Assembly: GCF_900105675.1 (NCBI RefSeq)
Contig: NZ_LT629786.1
Span: 4,588,001 to 4,652,000, forward strand
Direction of reading: 5' to 3'
Length of the DNA stretch: 64,000 nt
Origin: Pseudomonas synxantha
GTDB lineage: Bacteria; Pseudomonadota; Gammaproteobacteria; Pseudomonadales; Pseudomonadaceae
Both the position numbers and the translations under genes were made by a program. The notes beneath the pieces are model-generated. The model searched no databases and was not told where the DNA came from. It was given only the letters and a program-made list of their open reading frames with translations. Positions 16,833 to 27,940 of this stretch are shown piece by piece (position 1 is the first letter of the stretch; every line of letters begins with the position of its first letter).

Positions 16833-17663
16833 TTACAAGCGCTGCAGATCCCGCTGGGCCAACTGGGCGGCGGACGTCCCCGGATATTGGGCAACCACCT
16901 GTTGCAGAATGCCTTTGACCTTGTCGGTATGACCCAGGCGGCGTTCTACGTCAGCAAGCTTGTACAGCGAATCCGGCACCTTGGCGTGCTTGGGGTACAA
17001 CTGGCTGACCTTGGCGAAAGCCTGGCCTGCCCCCTGCAAATCGCCCTTTGCCAGGTTGACCTCGCCCAACCAGTACTGGGCGTTGCCCGCGTACTGGCTG
17101 TTGGGGTACTTGCGCAGGAATGCGGTAAAGGCCTGGCTGGCCTTATCGAAATCCTTGGCTTTGATCAGGTCGAAGGCTGCATCGTAATACAGCTTTTCCT
17201 TCGCTGGATCACCCGGTTCGCTGCTGGCGGCAGGGGCAGCCGCGGCGGCCCCAGCTGCTGCGCCACCGGCGGCAGCGCTTGGCGCGCCACCGGTAGAAGA
17301 ATTATCAGGAGTAGCGGCAGGTGCAACACCGGCTCCAATACGACGATCAAGATCCTGGTATCGCTCCAGGCCTTCCTGCTTGAGCTGGTTCACCTGATTC
17401 TGCAGCACTTCAATGGCGCCTTGTTGCTGCGACAATTGATCCTGCATGCGTTGCAGTTGGTTGAACAGCTCGCCCTGTGCCGAGGGAGCGGACGTAGCCG
17501 CTCCCCCAGCATAGGCGCCGTTCGTGCCATAACCCGCTGGCGGATAACTGCTCCCGCTATTGTTATAGCCTGAGTTGCTATCCGTTACAGGAACCGCAGC
17601 CCACACCGCAAGCGGTGCGAGGCTGAGAGCCAATACAGTTAGAGCACGACGGCACGTTCGCAT
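16833..17663 (-). CDS. cpoB: CpoB (YbgF), Tol-Pal-associated periplasmic coordinator
   Basis: A 276-residue periplasmic protein with a signal peptide (about 1-22, ending AVWA), an N-terminal coiled coil at about 60-100 (trimerisation domain), a Pro/Ala/Gly-rich linker, and C-terminal TPR repeats from about 150 on. In E. coli CpoB links outer-membrane constriction by Tol-Pal to PBP1B-driven septal wall synthesis. It is the last gene of the tol cluster, 6 bp after pal, and is followed by a terminator. Confidence 0.94.
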   Translation of the reverse strand: MRTCRRALTVLALSLAPLAVWAAVPVTDSNSGYNNSGSSYPPAGYGTNGAYAGGAATSAPSAQGELFNQLQRMQDQLSQQQGAIEVLQNQVNQLKQEGLERYQDLDRRIGAGVAPAATPDNSSTGGAPSAAAGGAAAGAAAAAPAASSEPGDPAKEKLYYDAAFDLIKAKDFDKASQAFTAFLRKYPNSQYAGNAQYWLGEVNLAKGDLQGAGQAFAKVSQLYPKHAKVPDSLYKLADVERRLGHTDKVKGILQQVVAQYPGTSAAQLAQRDLQRL

Positions 17664-17669
17664 GACGAA

Positions 17670-18170
17670 TTACTTACGCAGTTCGACGCGACGGTTCTGA
17701 GCCCACGACTGTTCGTCGTTGCCAGTTGCAACTGGACGCTCTTTACCGTAGGAAACCAGTTCCAGTTGGCCTGGAGCAACACCTTGCAGTACCAGGTAGC
17801 GCTGAACGGCTTTCGCACGACGCTCGCCCAGTGCCATGTTGTACTCACGAGTACCACGGGCGTCAGTGTTACCTTCCAGAACAACGCGAGCGCCGTTAGC
17901 TTTCAGGTCCTTGGCGTGAACGTCCAGAGCGCGCATGGCTTCTGGCTTCAGGTCCGAACTGTCGTATTCGAAGTAGAAGGTGGTGATAGCGCGCAGAGCA
18001 GCTTCTTCGCTCAGGGAGCCGTCAACTGCACCAGTGTTAGCGCCGTAACCAGCGTTTGGATCAACAGCAGCGCCTTCACCGGCATTGTCGCCGCCTTTAG
18101 AGGAGCAACCAACGGCTACGGACAGAGCCAGAGCCAGAGCAGCAAACTTACCAAACTTCAGCATTTCCAT
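17670..18170 (-). CDS. pal: peptidoglycan-associated lipoprotein Pal (OprL)
   Basis: A 166-residue outer-membrane lipoprotein. The signal peptide ends in the lipobox VAVGC with lipidated Cys22. An acidic linker is followed by an OmpA-like peptidoglycan-binding domain containing [18 protein letters not shown]. Pal binds TolB and diaminopimelate in the wall, anchoring the outer membrane. The ATG at 18170 (MEMLKFGKF) matches the known OprL start; an upstream in-frame start would spoil the signal peptide. Codon use is strongly biased, as expected for an abundant protein. Confidence 0.97.
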   Translation of the reverse strand: MEMLKFGKFAALALALSVAVGCSSKGGDNAGEGAAVDPNAGYGANTGAVDGSLSEEAALRAITTFYFEYDSSDLKPEAMRALDVHAKDLKANGARVVLEGNTDARGTREYNMALGERRAKAVQRYLVLQGVAPGQLELVSYGKERPVATGNDEQSWAQNRRVELRK

Positions 18171-18225
18171 CGTGAAACTCCTAATGAACCCCAGTGTGTT
18201 AAGCAAATCTTTTTGTAGCGCCGCG

Positions 18226-19527
18226 TCAGTTCAGGTAAGGGGACCAGGATGGTTCTCTGACTTCGCCTTGTGCGGTAGGAAGCGGGAGCCTTACGCGTCC
18301 GTTAATGGACACGAGCATCAAGACTCCCCGGCCCTGCTGGCGGGTGGCGTAGATTACCATGGTGCCGTTGGGCGCAACAGTGGCTGACTCATCAAGGTTG
18401 GTATCTGTAAGGATTTTCACGGTTCCGCGCTGCAAATCCTGGGCCGCAACCCGGAAATTAGTGAAACCATCCTGACGGTGAATCATCACCAACGTCTTTT
18501 CATCGGCCGAAAGCTTAGGGTTGGCGTTGTAGTTACCGATAAAGGTCACACGCTCAGCACCCCCACCGTTCACGTTTGCCTTGTAGACCTGAGGCTTGCC
18601 GCCGCGGTCGGAGGTGAAATAGATGGTGGAACCATCTTTACCCCAGAACGGTTCGGTGTTGATACCCGGGCCGCTGGTCACGCGACTCAGTTGGCGCGAG
18701 GCCATGTTCATCACGTAGATATCCGGGTTGCCGTCCTTGGACAGTACGAAAGCCAGGCGCGAACCATCCGGCGACCAGGCCGGTGCACCATTAAGGCCTT
18801 CAAAGTTGGTGATCTGCTCCCGGCGACCCGTATCAATGTGCTGCACGAAGATACGCGGACGGCGCTGTTCGAACGATACATAGGCGATACGCTTGCCGTC
18901 CGGCGCAAAGCGCGGCGACAGGATAGGCTCACGGGACTGCAGCAAGGTCACTGCACGTGCGCCGTCGTAGTCCGAACGTTGCAAGGTGTAGCGGGTGTTG
19001 TCCACCGAGAAACGCTCAGCCGTCACATACAGCAGGCGTGTCGAGAAAGCGCCCTTGATACCGGTAAGCTTTTCAAACGACTGGTCCGAGATGTAGTGGG
19101 CCATGTCGCGCAGTTGCTCTGCGGTACCCGATACGCTGCCGGTCAGGACCTGCTGCTCGGTAGCCACGTTGAACAAGGTGTACTGGATCTGCAGGCGACC
19201 GCCGGCCGGCGTGATGTTGCCGACCATCAGGTACTGCGCGCCCACGGCTTTCCAGTCACGGAACACGACTTCGCTGGCCTGGTTGGGCTGGCTGATCATG
19301 TTGCCTTTGGGAATCGGCGCGTAGTAACCGGAGTTACGCAGGTCGTCGCTGACGATCTGGGCCATGTCGTCCGGCAGCACGCTGCCGCCCTGCCAACCGA
19401 AGGGTACGACTGCGATCGGGGTGGCCCGATCGCTGCCGCTGGTTACCAGGATGTTCTTTTCATCCGCCGCCGCTATCCCTGCCATACAGCAAATAACGAC
19501 AAGCATTCCTCGAAGAAGGTTTCTCAC
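18226..19527 (-). CDS. tolB: Tol-Pal system periplasmic protein TolB
   Basis: A 433-residue protein with a signal peptide (cleavage near AAA-DEK), an N-terminal alpha/beta domain to about residue 160, and a six-bladed beta-propeller with repeated SPDG-type turns ([20 protein letters not shown]). TolB moves between Pal and the TolA C-terminus during cell division. The start overlaps the tolA stop. The gap to pal is 55 bp. Confidence 0.97.
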   Translation of the reverse strand: MRNLLRGMLVVICCMAGIAAADEKNILVTSGSDRATPIAVVPFGWQGGSVLPDDMAQIVSDDLRNSGYYAPIPKGNMISQPNQASEVVFRDWKAVGAQYLMVGNITPAGGRLQIQYTLFNVATEQQVLTGSVSGTAEQLRDMAHYISDQSFEKLTGIKGAFSTRLLYVTAERFSVDNTRYTLQRSDYDGARAVTLLQSREPILSPRFAPDGKRIAYVSFEQRRPRIFVQHIDTGRREQITNFEGLNGAPAWSPDGSRLAFVLSKDGNPDIYVMNMASRQLSRVTSGPGINTEPFWGKDGSTIYFTSDRGGKPQVYKANVNGGGAERVTFIGNYNANPKLSADEKTLVMIHRQDGFTNFRVAAQDLQRGTVKILTDTNLDESATVAPNGTMVIYATRQQGRGVLMLVSINGRVRLPLPTAQGEVREPSWSPYLN

Positions 19528-20597
19528 AAGGCTAGATCCTCAGGTGTGAATGTCATCTTGAATGAACGATAGGGAGCGAAGTCACTTGGTTTCATTCCCT
19601 GCATCTCGGTCAACCGGCCAATATTCTTGACCGCGGCAACCGCCGAACTGTCGAACGAACCGTCACCACTGGACTTGGCCACGCTGACCGAAGTCACCGT
19701 ACCGTCCGGCAACATGCCGATCTGCAGCACTACTGTCATGCCTTTGCGTGCCGAAGGTGGACGTGTCCAGCCTTCCGCTGCCCGCGCCCGAATCAGGTCG
19801 TCGAAACTGCCCGCGACTTCATCACCACGCTCATCGGCCAAGGCTTGCTGACGCTGCGGCGTGTCGGAAAGCAAATCTGCCAGGGCCTGGGCCTTTTTCT
19901 CTTCGGCGGATTTGCGTGCTGCTTCCTGGGCCTTCTTCTTGGAGGCGTCGGCGGCAGCTTTCTTCTTCGCTTCGTCGGCGACTTTCTTTTTCGCCTCGTC
20001 TGCTTCAGCTTTTTTCTTGGCGTCTTCGGCGGCTTTCTTCTTCGCGTCTTCGACTATCTTTTTCTTGGCTTCTTCAGCGGCCTTTTTCTTGGCCTCTTCT
20101 TCGGCAGCCTTCTTGGCTTCTTCTTCAGATTTCTTCTTGGCTATATCAGCCAGTTGTTTCTCTTCGGCCTTTTTCGCTTCGGCAGCTTTCTCGGCTTTCT
20201 TGGCTTCATCAGCCTTTTTCGCCTCGTCAGCTTTCTTGGCTTCGTCAGCCTTTTTCGATTCCTCGGCCTTTTGAGCCGCCTCTTCTTTCTTTTGTTCCGC
20301 AGCAGCCTTCACCGCTTCCTGCTCGACCTTCTTCTGTTCCATCTGCTCGACTTCAGTCTGGCGCGCAGCCGACTTCTGGGCCTCACCCGCAATCTTCTGA
20401 TTGGTCTGGGTGGTGGCCTGGCTTTTCGATTTCAGCTGATACAGGGTCGCCTGCACGATCGGCTTGGCTGGCGGCAGGTCGGGAGTCATGGCAAAGCTGA
20501 CGAACAGCATGCCGAACACCAGCACGTGCAGGGCAATTGCCCACACGCCAGGCCAGAAGTAGCTTTCCGAGGCGGACGGCTCTCGCTGTTGCTGCAT
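19524..20597 (-). CDS. tolA: TolA, energy-transducing periplasm-spanning protein
   Basis: A 357-residue protein with one N-terminal membrane helix (about 16-38) containing the short pattern for TolQ-TolR contact. A very long helical stretch from about 60 to 245 is built of Ala, Lys and Glu (repeats such as [13 protein letters not shown]). The C-terminal globular domain contacts TolB and Pal. It is powered by TolQR and the proton-motive force. The repetitive lysine-rich DNA (19900-20340) is prone to length change between strains. Start and stop overlap tolR and tolB. Confidence 0.97.
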   Translation of the reverse strand: MQQQREPSASESYFWPGVWAIALHVLVFGMLFVSFAMTPDLPPAKPIVQATLYQLKSKSQATTQTNQKIAGEAQKSAARQTEVEQMEQKKVEQEAVKAAAEQKKEEAAQKAEESKKADEAKKADEAKKADEAKKAEKAAEAKKAEEKQLADIAKKKSEEEAKKAAEEEAKKKAAEEAKKKIVEDAKKKAAEDAKKKAEADEAKKKVADEAKKKAAADASKKKAQEAARKSAEEKKAQALADLLSDTPQRQQALADERGDEVAGSFDDLIRARAAEGWTRPPSARKGMTVVLQIGMLPDGTVTSVSVAKSSGDGSFDSSAVAAVKNIGRLTEMQGMKPSDFAPYRSFKMTFTPEDLAL

Positions 20598-21058
20598 CAG
20601 GGCGCCTCGGTAATCAAGCCAACGTTACCGACGCCGGCCTTCTGCAGCCCGCCCATGGCGCCCATGACGGAACCGTAGTCGACCGATTTGTCGCCGCGGA
20701 TGAACACCTGGGTGTGCTTGCCGCCTTCGTTGCCGGAGCGAATGATCTTGGTCACCGCATCGGTCATCGCCGGCAAGGTCAGGGCCTTGTCCTGCTGCTT
20801 CTGGGTGTCGACTTCGCTGCCAAGGTTCCAGTAGTAGGTCTTGTCAGCCTTGATCGAAATGGTCAGGACCTGAGTGTTGTTGTCCTGCGGCAAGGCTTCA
20901 CTGGAAACCTTGGGCAGATCAACCTTCACGCCCTGGTTGAGCATCGGCGCGGTCACCATGAAGATCACCAGCAGCACCAGCATCACGTCGATGTAGGGCA
21001 CTACGTTCATCTCGGCGACCGGCTTGCGCTTTTTGCGAGCTCGAGCGATTAAAGCCAT
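20597..21058 (-). CDS. tolR: TolR, proton-channel subunit of the Tol system
   Basis: A 153-residue ExbD-family protein with one membrane helix near 20-40 that includes the functional Asp in VPYIDVMLVLL, and a periplasmic domain. It works with TolQ to couple proton flow to TolA. The stop overlaps the tolA ATG, and it lies 14 bp after tolQ. Confidence 0.96.
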   Translation of the reverse strand: MALIARARKKRKPVAEMNVVPYIDVMLVLLVIFMVTAPMLNQGVKVDLPKVSSEALPQDNNTQVLTISIKADKTYYWNLGSEVDTQKQQDKALTLPAMTDAVTKIIRSGNEGGKHTQVFIRGDKSVDYGSVMGAMGGLQKAGVGNVGLITEAP

Positions 21059-21072
21059 TGGGAATTACCTGC

Positions 21073-21768
21073 TTATTCTTCGCTGGTGTGCACTTTACGG
21101 TGCAGGATCGCCTGGAATTCATCGGCGAAGGTGTAGTAACGGCCGATCAAGGTTTCGCTGGTTGCAGCAAAACGGTTGTAGGCGATTACTGCGGGGATCG
21201 CGGCGAACAGGCCGATCGCGGTGGCGATCAGGGCTTCGGCAATACCCGGGGCCACGGTGGCCAGCGTTGCTTGCTGGGCCTGGGCCAGGCCGCGGAAGGA
21301 GTTCATGATCCCCCACACGGTACCGAACAGGCCGATGTACGGGCTGACGGAACCTACGGTGGCAAGGTACGGCAGGCCTTGCTCGAGCTTTTCTTCCTCA
21401 CGGGAGATGGCCACGCGCATGGCGCGGGCGACACCTTCCATCACGGCTTCCGGGTCAACCCCAGGCTGCTGGCGCAGGCGCGAGAATTCCTTGAAGCCGG
21501 CGCGGAAGATCTGCTCGACGCCCGAATCCGGGTCCGGGTTGCTGCCGGCCTGGCGATACAGCTTGGACAGGTCGATGCCCGACCAGAAGCGCTCTTCAAA
21601 GCTCTCCAGGGCACGTCGACCGGCGCGCAGCATGTTGCTGCGCTGAAAAATCATGACCCAAGAGGTAACCGATGCGGCTACCAGGGTCAGCATGACCAGT
21701 TGAACCACGACACTGGCATTGCTGACCAGGCTCCACATGGAGGAATGGTCGACGACGGTAGGTTCCAC
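21073..21768 (-). CDS. tolQ: TolQ, motor subunit of the Tol system
   Basis: A 231-residue ExbB/MotA-family membrane protein with three helices (about 15-38, 135-160 and 170-195) and a large cytoplasmic loop. The start is GTG, chosen because AGGAG lies nine bases upstream; one base separates it from the ybgC stop. It is the first structural motor gene of the cluster. Confidence 0.96.
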   Translation of the reverse strand: MEPTVVDHSSMWSLVSNASVVVQLVMLTLVAASVTSWVMIFQRSNMLRAGRRALESFEERFWSGIDLSKLYRQAGSNPDPDSGVEQIFRAGFKEFSRLRQQPGVDPEAVMEGVARAMRVAISREEEKLEQGLPYLATVGSVSPYIGLFGTVWGIMNSFRGLAQAQQATLATVAPGIAEALIATAIGLFAAIPAVIAYNRFAATSETLIGRYYTFADEFQAILHRKVHTSEE

Positions 21769-21769
21769 G

Positions 21770-22225
21770 CTAAATCTCCTGCTTTGATTGTTGACCCGCG
21801 CCGCTCACGGCAGCAAAGGCCGCACGTAGAGTTTCGGGAATGGCCCGAGGTTTCAAGCTGTTGGTGCGCACACACGCCACCAGGAACTGCCCCTCGCAGA
21901 GCAGCGTTGCATCCGTGGCCCGCCTGACCTGCTGTTTGAAGCGCAGGCTGACACGGTTCAATTCGATGACTTCAGCGCTGACCAGCAACTCATCGTCCAG
22001 TCGCGCCGGTGCGTGGTAACGCGCCTCGCTGGAATGCACGACGAATAACAGGTCCTCCCCTGCAAGCTGGGATTGGGCAAAGCCCAGCTCCCGTAGCCGC
22101 TCGGTGCGAGCCCGCTCCATGAACTTGAGGTAGTTGACGTAATACACGATGCCGCCGGCATCGGTGTCCTCGTAATAAACGCGACAGCGATGTGCGAACG
22201 ACTGATCCCCGTTTTGCGCGCGCAT
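21770..22225 (-). CDS. ybgC: acyl-CoA thioesterase YbgC
   Basis: A 151-residue hot-dog fold thioesterase of the 4-hydroxybenzoyl-CoA type. The catalytic Asp lies in [19 protein letters not shown]. In E. coli YbgC hydrolyses acyl-CoA and associates with phospholipid synthesis enzymes. It starts the tol-pal operon, as in most gammaproteobacteria. The 139-bp gap to ruvB should hold the operon promoter, though I do not see a strong consensus. Confidence 0.94.
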   Translation of the reverse strand: MRAQNGDQSFAHRCRVYYEDTDAGGIVYYVNYLKFMERARTERLRELGFAQSQLAGEDLLFVVHSSEARYHAPARLDDELLVSAEVIELNRVSLRFKQQVRRATDATLLCEGQFLVACVRTNSLKPRAIPETLRAAFAAVSGAGQQSKQEI

Positions 22226-22364
22226 ACTCTAGTGCTTACTCCTCAGGTTGCCAATTGGCTGGACAACTGTTTTTTCAATACCTGAAAACATTTCCACTGC
22301 CTGAATGACGACACCAGACACTGGGACAGCACAAACTTCAGATAAATCGTCTGGCGTGACCTTT

Positions 22365-23423
22365 TTAATCGTCCCCTGCATCGAGGAATTCGTCTACAGC
22401 AGGCATCTCCCCCAATCGTGACGGAATATTTAACCCGAAGTGCAGGTAAGCGTGGCGCGTGACCACCCTGCCCCTCGGTGTACGCATGATGTAGCCCTGC
22501 TGGATCAGGTATGGCTCCAGCACATCCTCGATAGTATGGCGCTCTTCACTGATGGCCGCGGCCAGGCTGTCCACGCCGACCGGGCCACCGTCGAATTTCT
22601 CGATCATGGTCAAGAGCAGGCGCCGGTCCTGGTGATCGAAGCCATGTTCATCCACGTCCAGCAGGTTCAATGCCAGGTCCGCCACCGCCTTGGTGATATG
22701 ACCCTTGGCACGCACCTCGGCAAAGTCGCGCACCCGGCGCAGCAAGCGGTTGGCAATCCGTGGCGTACCGCGGGCGCGGCGGGCGATTTCAAAGGCACCC
22801 TCCGGGTCCAGGGGCAAGCCCAGGATGCTCGCCGAACGGCTGACGATGGTCGCAAGGTCGGCAATGCTATAGAACTCTAGACGCTGAACAATGCCGAAAC
22901 GGTCTCGCAGCGGGTTGGTCAGCATGCCCGCGCGGGTGGTCGCCCCGACCAGGGTGAACGGTGGCAGGTCGAGCTTGATCGAACGGGCCGCCGGGCCTTC
23001 GCCGATCATGATGTCGAGCTGGAAGTCCTCCATCGCCGGGTACAGCACCTCCTCGACAATCGGCGACAACCGATGGATCTCATCGATAAACAGCACATCG
23101 TGGGGTTCAAGATTGGTCAGCAGCGCCGCCAGGTCGCCAGGCCGCTCCAGCACCGGGCCGGAGGTGGACTTGATCGACACGCCCATTTCCTGGGCGATGA
23201 TATTGGCCAGGGTGGTCTTGCCCAACCCCGGCGGGCCGAAGATCAAGGTGTGGTCCAGGGACTCACTGCGACCCCGCGCAGCCTGGATGAACAGCTCCAT
23301 CTGCTCGCGCACGGTAGGCTGGCCGATATACTCGGCCAGGCTCAGGGGGCGGATGGCCCGGTCCTGGACTTCTTCACGGTCACGCGGGCCGGTGGCCGCG
23401 ATCAGACGATCAGCTTCAATCAC
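22365..23423 (-). CDS. ruvB: Holliday junction branch-migration ATPase RuvB
   Basis: A 352-residue AAA+ motor that pumps DNA through the RuvA-bound Holliday junction. Walker A is [11 protein letters not shown] and Walker B is LFIDEIHRL; sensor and arginine-finger regions follow in the [18 protein letters not shown] segment, with a C-terminal winged helix. The ATG directly follows the ruvA stop, so the two are coupled. Confidence 0.98.
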   Translation of the reverse strand: MIEADRLIAATGPRDREEVQDRAIRPLSLAEYIGQPTVREQMELFIQAARGRSESLDHTLIFGPPGLGKTTLANIIAQEMGVSIKSTSGPVLERPGDLAALLTNLEPHDVLFIDEIHRLSPIVEEVLYPAMEDFQLDIMIGEGPAARSIKLDLPPFTLVGATTRAGMLTNPLRDRFGIVQRLEFYSIADLATIVSRSASILGLPLDPEGAFEIARRARGTPRIANRLLRRVRDFAEVRAKGHITKAVADLALNLLDVDEHGFDHQDRRLLLTMIEKFDGGPVGVDSLAAAISEERHTIEDVLEPYLIQQGYIMRTPRGRVVTRHAYLHFGLNIPSRLGEMPAVDEFLDAGDD

Positions 23424-24035
23424 TTAAATCATTCCCTTCAGGGCTCGGCGGATCATGTCTTCGCTGCTCAGGTTCTTGTCCTTGATGGCCGATACCGCCT
23501 TGCTCGCCTCCTGGGGCTTGTAGCCCAGGGAGATCAGCGCACTGACCGCATCGCTTTCGGCGCTGGCGACCTGGCCTGCCGGCATATCCGGCTGGTTCGG
23601 TACCAGAGCGAACATGCTCGGCACCACCTCCCAGGCCTTGAAGCGATCCTTGAGCTCCACCAACAGGCGCTCGGCGGTCTTCTTGCCCACGCCCGGCACC
23701 TTGGTCAGGGCCGAGGTGTCCTGGGCGGAAACGGCACGTACCAGTTCATCCACTTCCAGGCTCGACATTAACGCCAGCGCCAGTTTCGGCCCCACACCAT
23801 TGAGACGGATCAGTTCGCGGAAGAAATCGCGGTCGCGCTTGCCGATGAAACCATAGAGCAGTTGCGCGTCTTCACGCACCACTAAATGCGTGTGCAAGGT
23901 TATCGGCTCGCCGACCGACGGCAGGCGATACAAGGTGGTCATGGGCACTTCCAGCTCATAACCCAATCCATTCACATCCAGAATCAGGTGCGGCGGCTGT
24001 TTCTCAGCCAGGGTGCCGCGCAAGCGTCCAATCAC
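23424..24035 (-). CDS. ruvA: Holliday junction DNA-binding protein RuvA
   Basis: A 203-residue protein with an OB-fold N-terminal domain ([12 protein letters not shown]), central helix-hairpin-helix motifs ([13 protein letters not shown] and [13 protein letters not shown]) and a C-terminal three-helix domain that contacts RuvB. It tetramerises on the junction. It lies 68 bp downstream of ruvC. Confidence 0.98.
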   Translation of the reverse strand: MIGRLRGTLAEKQPPHLILDVNGLGYELEVPMTTLYRLPSVGEPITLHTHLVVREDAQLLYGFIGKRDRDFFRELIRLNGVGPKLALALMSSLEVDELVRAVSAQDTSALTKVPGVGKKTAERLLVELKDRFKAWEVVPSMFALVPNQPDMPAGQVASAESDAVSALISLGYKPQEASKAVSAIKDKNLSSEDMIRRALKGMI

Positions 24036-24103
24036 GGTTCAGATCCTTAAGGCTTGAGGGTCAGGTCAGGGCCTGACCGCAAATAACGAATGCGCTGATG
24101 CTA

Positions 24104-24628
24104 TCAGAGACGTAGCCGCCCGCCACGACTACGTGCAGTGCCCAAGCCGTGAGGCAACAGGCTGGAGCGGGTGTGCGCATGGCAAATGGCGATGGCCAGG
24201 GCATCGGAGGCGTCGATCTGCGGCTTTGACGTGAGCTTGAGCATGTGCATGACCATCATCTGCACCTGCTCCTTGTTCGCTGCACCAGTGCCAACGACGG
24301 CCTGCTTGACCTGGGTCGCGGTGTATTCGGCGATCTCCATGCCCTCCTCGGCCCCCGCCACGATAGCAGCGCCGCGGGCCTGGCCGAGCTTCAACGCAGA
24401 GTCGGCGTTCTTGGCCATGAACACCTTTTCGATGCCCATGGTAACCGGGCCGTAAGTCTGGATGACTTCACGTACGCCGCGATAGACGATCTGCAGCCGT
24501 TCAGCCAACTCACCGGCGCCGGTACGGATGCAACCCGAGGCCACATAGATACAGCCGCGCGGGGTGTGCTGCACCACGCCAAAACCGGTGATGCGCGAAC
24601 CGGGGTCGATACCTAGGATTAAAGTCAT
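24104..24628 (-). CDS. ruvC: Holliday junction resolvase RuvC
   Basis: A 174-residue endonuclease that cuts four-way junctions symmetrically. Catalytic acidic residues are visible: Asp7 in LGIDPGS, Glu in GIEKVFM, and the Asp pair in [12 protein letters not shown]. The ATG at 24628 ([11 protein letters not shown]) is chosen because it matches the family start; the frame stays open upstream towards the REP pair. No LexA box is obvious upstream. Confidence 0.97.
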   Translation of the reverse strand: MTLILGIDPGSRITGFGVVQHTPRGCIYVASGCIRTGAGELAERLQIVYRGVREVIQTYGPVTMGIEKVFMAKNADSALKLGQARGAAIVAGAEEGMEIAEYTATQVKQAVVGTGAANKEQVQMMVMHMLKLTSKPQIDASDALAIAICHAHTRSSLLPHGLGTARSRGGRLRL

Positions 24629-24677
24629 AACGCCTGCGGAATAAATAATACTTTTTTCGATACAGCGAGAATCCAAT

Positions 24678-24764
24678 GTGGGAGGGGGCTTGCTCCCGAT
24701 GGCGGTGGGTCAGTTACTTATAAATCGACTGAACTACCGCCATCGGGAGCAAGCCCCCTCCCAC
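24678..24764. repeat. inverted REP pair (REPIN)
   Basis: Head-out REP cores (gtgggagggggcttgctcccgat and its complement) separated by about 40 bp, between pmpR and ruvC. It closely resembles 15487-15573, including the inner cggtgggtcagtta segment. Confidence 0.9.
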
Positions 24765-24782
24765 ACTGGATCACATCGTTCT

Positions 24783-25529
24783 TCAGCCTAGCTGTTCAGC
24801 CACCGATTCCGGGATGTCGGCATTCGAGTAGACATTCTGCACATCATCCAGGTCTTCAAGCATATCCAGCATCTTCAACACCTTCTGCGCACCCTCCAGG
24901 TCCAGTTCAGCACTGGTGGTCGGCAGCATCACGATTTCTGCATCGGTGCCGTTGAAACCAGCGGCTTCCAGGGCATTACGCACGGCGTAGAAGCTGGCGA
25001 ACGAGGTAAACACGTCGATGGAACCGTCTTCGTTGGTAACCACGTCGTCGGCGTCCGCTTCCATTGCGGCCTCCATCAGTGCGTCTTCATCGGTGCCGGG
25101 GGCGAAGGTGATCTGCCCTTTGCGTTCGAACAGGTACGCGACCGAACCATCCGTGCCGAGGTTACCACCGCACTTGCTGAACGCATGGCGTACGGCTGCG
25201 GCGGTCCGGTTGCGGTTGTCGGTCATGCACTCGACCATCACCGCCACGCCGCCCGGGCCGTAGCCTTCATAGGTCAGCTCGACCATGTCGTCGGTATCGG
25301 CCGCACCAGCACCACGGGCCACGGCGCGGTCAATGATGTCGCGGCTCATGTTCGCGCCCAGCGCCTTGTCCAGCGCCAGGCGCAGGCGCGGGTTGGAACC
25401 CGGGTCACCGCCACCCTGGCGGGCAGCGACGGTCAGTTCGCGAATCCACTTGGTGAAGATCTTGCCTTTCTTGGCATCCTGACGCTCTTTGCGGTGCTTG
25501 ATGTTCGCCCACTTGGAATGGCCAGCCAT
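24783..25529 (-). CDS. pmpR: YebC/PmpR family translation or transcription regulator
   Basis: A 248-residue protein of the YebC/TACO1 family with the signature start [18 protein letters not shown] and three alpha/beta domains. In P. aeruginosa the orthologue PmpR was described as a repressor in quinolone signalling; more recent work on the family points to a role on ribosomes at polyproline stretches. The ATG follows a GGAG site. It lies between aspS and ruvC, a conserved order. No quinolone-signal genes are in this window. Confidence 0.95.
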   Translation of the reverse strand: MAGHSKWANIKHRKERQDAKKGKIFTKWIRELTVAARQGGGDPGSNPRLRLALDKALGANMSRDIIDRAVARGAGAADTDDMVELTYEGYGPGGVAVMVECMTDNRNRTAAAVRHAFSKCGGNLGTDGSVAYLFERKGQITFAPGTDEDALMEAAMEADADDVVTNEDGSIDVFTSFASFYAVRNALEAAGFNGTDAEIVMLPTTSAELDLEGAQKVLKMLDMLEDLDDVQNVYSNADIPESVAEQLG

Positions 25530-25598
25530 AACACAACTCCGAATTCTCTAGAAACCTTATCAATCCCGCCCCAGGCAGGATTTCCTTCTTTTAAACGC

Positions 25599-25626
25599 AA
25601 AGGCGCATCCGAAGATGCGCCTTTTT
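25599..25626. terminator. bidirectional hairpin between aspS and pmpR
   Basis: Stem AAAGGCGCATC with TTCG-type loop and complementary arm. The T-run is stronger in the plus direction (CTTTTTG); on the minus strand it is followed by TTTGCGTTT. It probably attenuates or ends the aspS transcript 39 bp after its stop. Confidence 0.72.
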
Positions 25627-25664
25627 GACTGCGTACAACCTTATCGCGCTTTCACGCCGCAGCC

Positions 25665-27440
25665 TTACTCAGCCTTCGGCGTCTCGCGCAGGCGGATATG
25701 CAGCTCGCGCAGTGCCTTGGCATCCACCACACCCGGAGCCTGGGTCATGACGTCCGCAGCGCTCTGGGTTTTCGGGAAGGCAATCACTTCACGGATCGAC
25801 TGGGCGCCGGTCATCAGCATGACCAGACGGTCCAGGCCGAAGGCCAAGCCACCGTGGGGCGGTGCACCGTACTTCAGGGCGTCGAGCAGGAAGCCGAACT
25901 TCTCTTCCTGTTCCGCTTCGTTGATGCCCAGCAGGCGGAACACCGCTTGCTGCATCTCTTTGCGGTGGATACGGATCGAACCGCCACCCAGCTCGGTACC
26001 GTTCAACACCATGTCGTAGGCACGGGACAGCGCGCCTGCCGGGTTGGCTTCCAGCTCCTGCGGGGAGCACTTTGGCGCGGTGAACGGGTGGTGCAAGGCG
26101 CTGAAGCTGCCGTCGTCGTTCTCTTCGAACATCGGGAAGTCGACGACCCACATCGGTGCCCATTCGCAGGTCAGCAGGTTCAGGTCGTGACCGAGCTTGA
26201 TGCGCAGCGCGCCCAGGGCTTCGCTGACGATCTTGGCCTTGTCGGCGCCGAAGAACACGATGTCGCCATCGACCGCACCGACGCGATCGAGGATCGTGTT
26301 CAGGTTGGCTTCAGGGATGTTTTTCACGATCGGCGACTGCAGGCCTTCAACGCCGTTGGCGCGCTCGTTGACCTTGATGTACGCCAGGCCCTTGGCACCG
26401 TAGATGCCGACGAACTTGGTGTAGTCGTCGATCTGCTTGCGCGGCATGCTCGCGCCGCCAGGCACGCGCAGGGCGGCGATGCGGCATTTGGGGTCGTTGG
26501 CCGGGCCGCTGAACACCTTGAAGTCGACGTCCTTGAGCTGGTCGGCCACGTCCACCAGTTCCAGCGGGTTACGCAGGTCTGGCTTGTCGGAACCGTAGCG
26601 GCGCATGGCCTCTTCGAAGGTCATGTGCGGGAATTCGCCGAACTCCAGGTCCAGCACTTCCTTGAACAGGTTGCGGATCATCTGCTCGGTCAGGCCCATG
26701 ATCTCTTTTTCATCGAGGAAGCTGGTCTCGATGTCGATCTGGGTGAATTCAGGCTGGCGATCGGCGCGCAGGTCTTCGTCACGGAAGCATTTGGCGATCT
26801 GGTAGTAACGGTCGAAGCCGGCGACCATCAGCAGCTGCTTGAACAACTGCGGCGATTGCGGCAAGGCAAAGAAGCTGCCAGCGTGGGTACGGCTAGGCAC
26901 CAGGTAGTCACGTGCGCCTTCCGGGGTAGCCCGGGTGAGGATCGGCGTCTCGACGTCGAGGAAGCCGTTCTCATCCAGGAAACGGCGGATGCTGGTGGTC
27001 ATGCGCGAACGCAGGCGCAGCTTCTCGGCCATTTCCGGACGACGCAGGTCCAGGAAGCGGTAGCGCAGGCGGGTTTCTTCGCCCACGTCGGAGTATTCGT
27101 TGAGCGGGAACGGCGGGGTTTCCGACTCGTTCAGCACTTCCAGCTCATAGCCCAGCACCTCGATGCCGCCAGAAGCCATGTTCTTGTTCACGGCACCGGC
27201 CGGACGCAGGCGTACCTTGCCGGTGATCTTCACCACGTATTCGCTGCGCACACGGTCGGCGGCGGCGAAGCTCTCGGCGCGGTCCGGGTCAAACACCACT
27301 TGGGCCAGACCATCACGATCACGGATATCGAGGAAGATTACCCCGCCGTGGTCGCGGCGACGGTGAACCCATCCGCAAAGGGTGATTTCCTGACCTTCCA
27401 GGGTCTCGTTCAGTTGGCCGCAATAGTGGCTGCGCATCAT
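25665..27440 (-). CDS. aspS: aspartyl-tRNA synthetase
   Basis: A 591-residue class II synthetase of the bacterial type. It has an N-terminal OB-fold anticodon-binding domain ([20 protein letters not shown]), class II motif 2 in the [16 protein letters not shown] segment, a GAD insertion domain, and motif 3 in [14 protein letters not shown]. Pseudomonads use a non-discriminating form that also charges tRNA-Asn, with later amidation by GatCAB; I infer this from the genus rather than from a decisive residue. Start ATG-ATG; no strong ribosome site. Confidence 0.97.
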   Translation of the reverse strand: MMRSHYCGQLNETLEGQEITLCGWVHRRRDHGGVIFLDIRDRDGLAQVVFDPDRAESFAAADRVRSEYVVKITGKVRLRPAGAVNKNMASGGIEVLGYELEVLNESETPPFPLNEYSDVGEETRLRYRFLDLRRPEMAEKLRLRSRMTTSIRRFLDENGFLDVETPILTRATPEGARDYLVPSRTHAGSFFALPQSPQLFKQLLMVAGFDRYYQIAKCFRDEDLRADRQPEFTQIDIETSFLDEKEIMGLTEQMIRNLFKEVLDLEFGEFPHMTFEEAMRRYGSDKPDLRNPLELVDVADQLKDVDFKVFSGPANDPKCRIAALRVPGGASMPRKQIDDYTKFVGIYGAKGLAYIKVNERANGVEGLQSPIVKNIPEANLNTILDRVGAVDGDIVFFGADKAKIVSEALGALRIKLGHDLNLLTCEWAPMWVVDFPMFEENDDGSFSALHHPFTAPKCSPQELEANPAGALSRAYDMVLNGTELGGGSIRIHRKEMQQAVFRLLGINEAEQEEKFGFLLDALKYGAPPHGGLAFGLDRLVMLMTGAQSIREVIAFPKTQSAADVMTQAPGVVDAKALRELHIRLRETPKAE

Positions 27441-27548
27441 GGTCGTGGTTTCACTTCTCGTAATTCGAATTTCGGTGGCAGGCTTGCCTCGTCACCGTAC
27501 ATTAAAGCAGGGGACGGATAATGCAGGAGCCTGCGCGTAGAGTTCAAC

Positions 27549-27770
27549 TCAGTCTGCTTTGTCGCCGCCCGCCAGGTTCTTCTTGGCGCCGGTCTTGAAA
27601 TCGGTCTCGTACCAGCCGCTGCCGCTCAGGCGGAAGCCCGGCATGGACAACATCTTCTTCAACTCAGGTGCCTGGCAGGCAGGGCAATCGACCAGCGGCG
27701 CTGCGCTGATCTTCTGAATGGCTTCCAACTGGTGACCACAGGAAGCGCATTGATAGTCGTACATGGGCAT
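27549..27770 (-). CDS. FmdB-type zinc-ribbon protein
   Basis: A 73-residue protein starting MPMYDYQCASCGHQ, with Cys pairs CASC and CPAC forming one zinc ribbon. The C-terminal part (FRLSGSGWYETDFK) is typical of the FmdB putative regulatory family. The family has no established biochemical role; the name comes from a methylotroph regulator. It lies 108 bp upstream of aspS on the same strand. Confidence 0.9.
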   Translation of the reverse strand: MPMYDYQCASCGHQLEAIQKISAAPLVDCPACQAPELKKMLSMPGFRLSGSGWYETDFKTGAKKNLAGGDKAD

Positions 27771-27940
27771 GGGGATGTCTCGGCGATCAGAACGTTACAG
27801 CGCCACGCCCTGCCCTTTGCATAAAGCCCGGCATGCGCAGCAAAGCGCGGGATTATATCTGGTAAATCGAGGCAGCGCAGCCGGCTTTCTGCCCCAGGCC
27901 CGGCCCGCGAGGTTGAAGGGCCGGCCCCGAAGCCAGCGGA

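Noticed and set aside
17220..17340. Simple repeat in cpoB (GC-rich stretch) as a phase-variable tract
   Set aside because: It encodes an Ala/Gly/Pro linker with irregular codons, not a uniform tandem repeat likely to slip.
19900..20340. Tandem repeats in tolA as a CRISPR-like or mobile array
   Set aside because: They are in frame and encode the long Ala/Lys/Glu helix of TolA.
25698..27521. A 607-codon open frame antisense to aspS
   Set aside because: Same cause: codon bias in a highly conserved gene. It has repetitive Val/Gln/His-rich composition and no domain.
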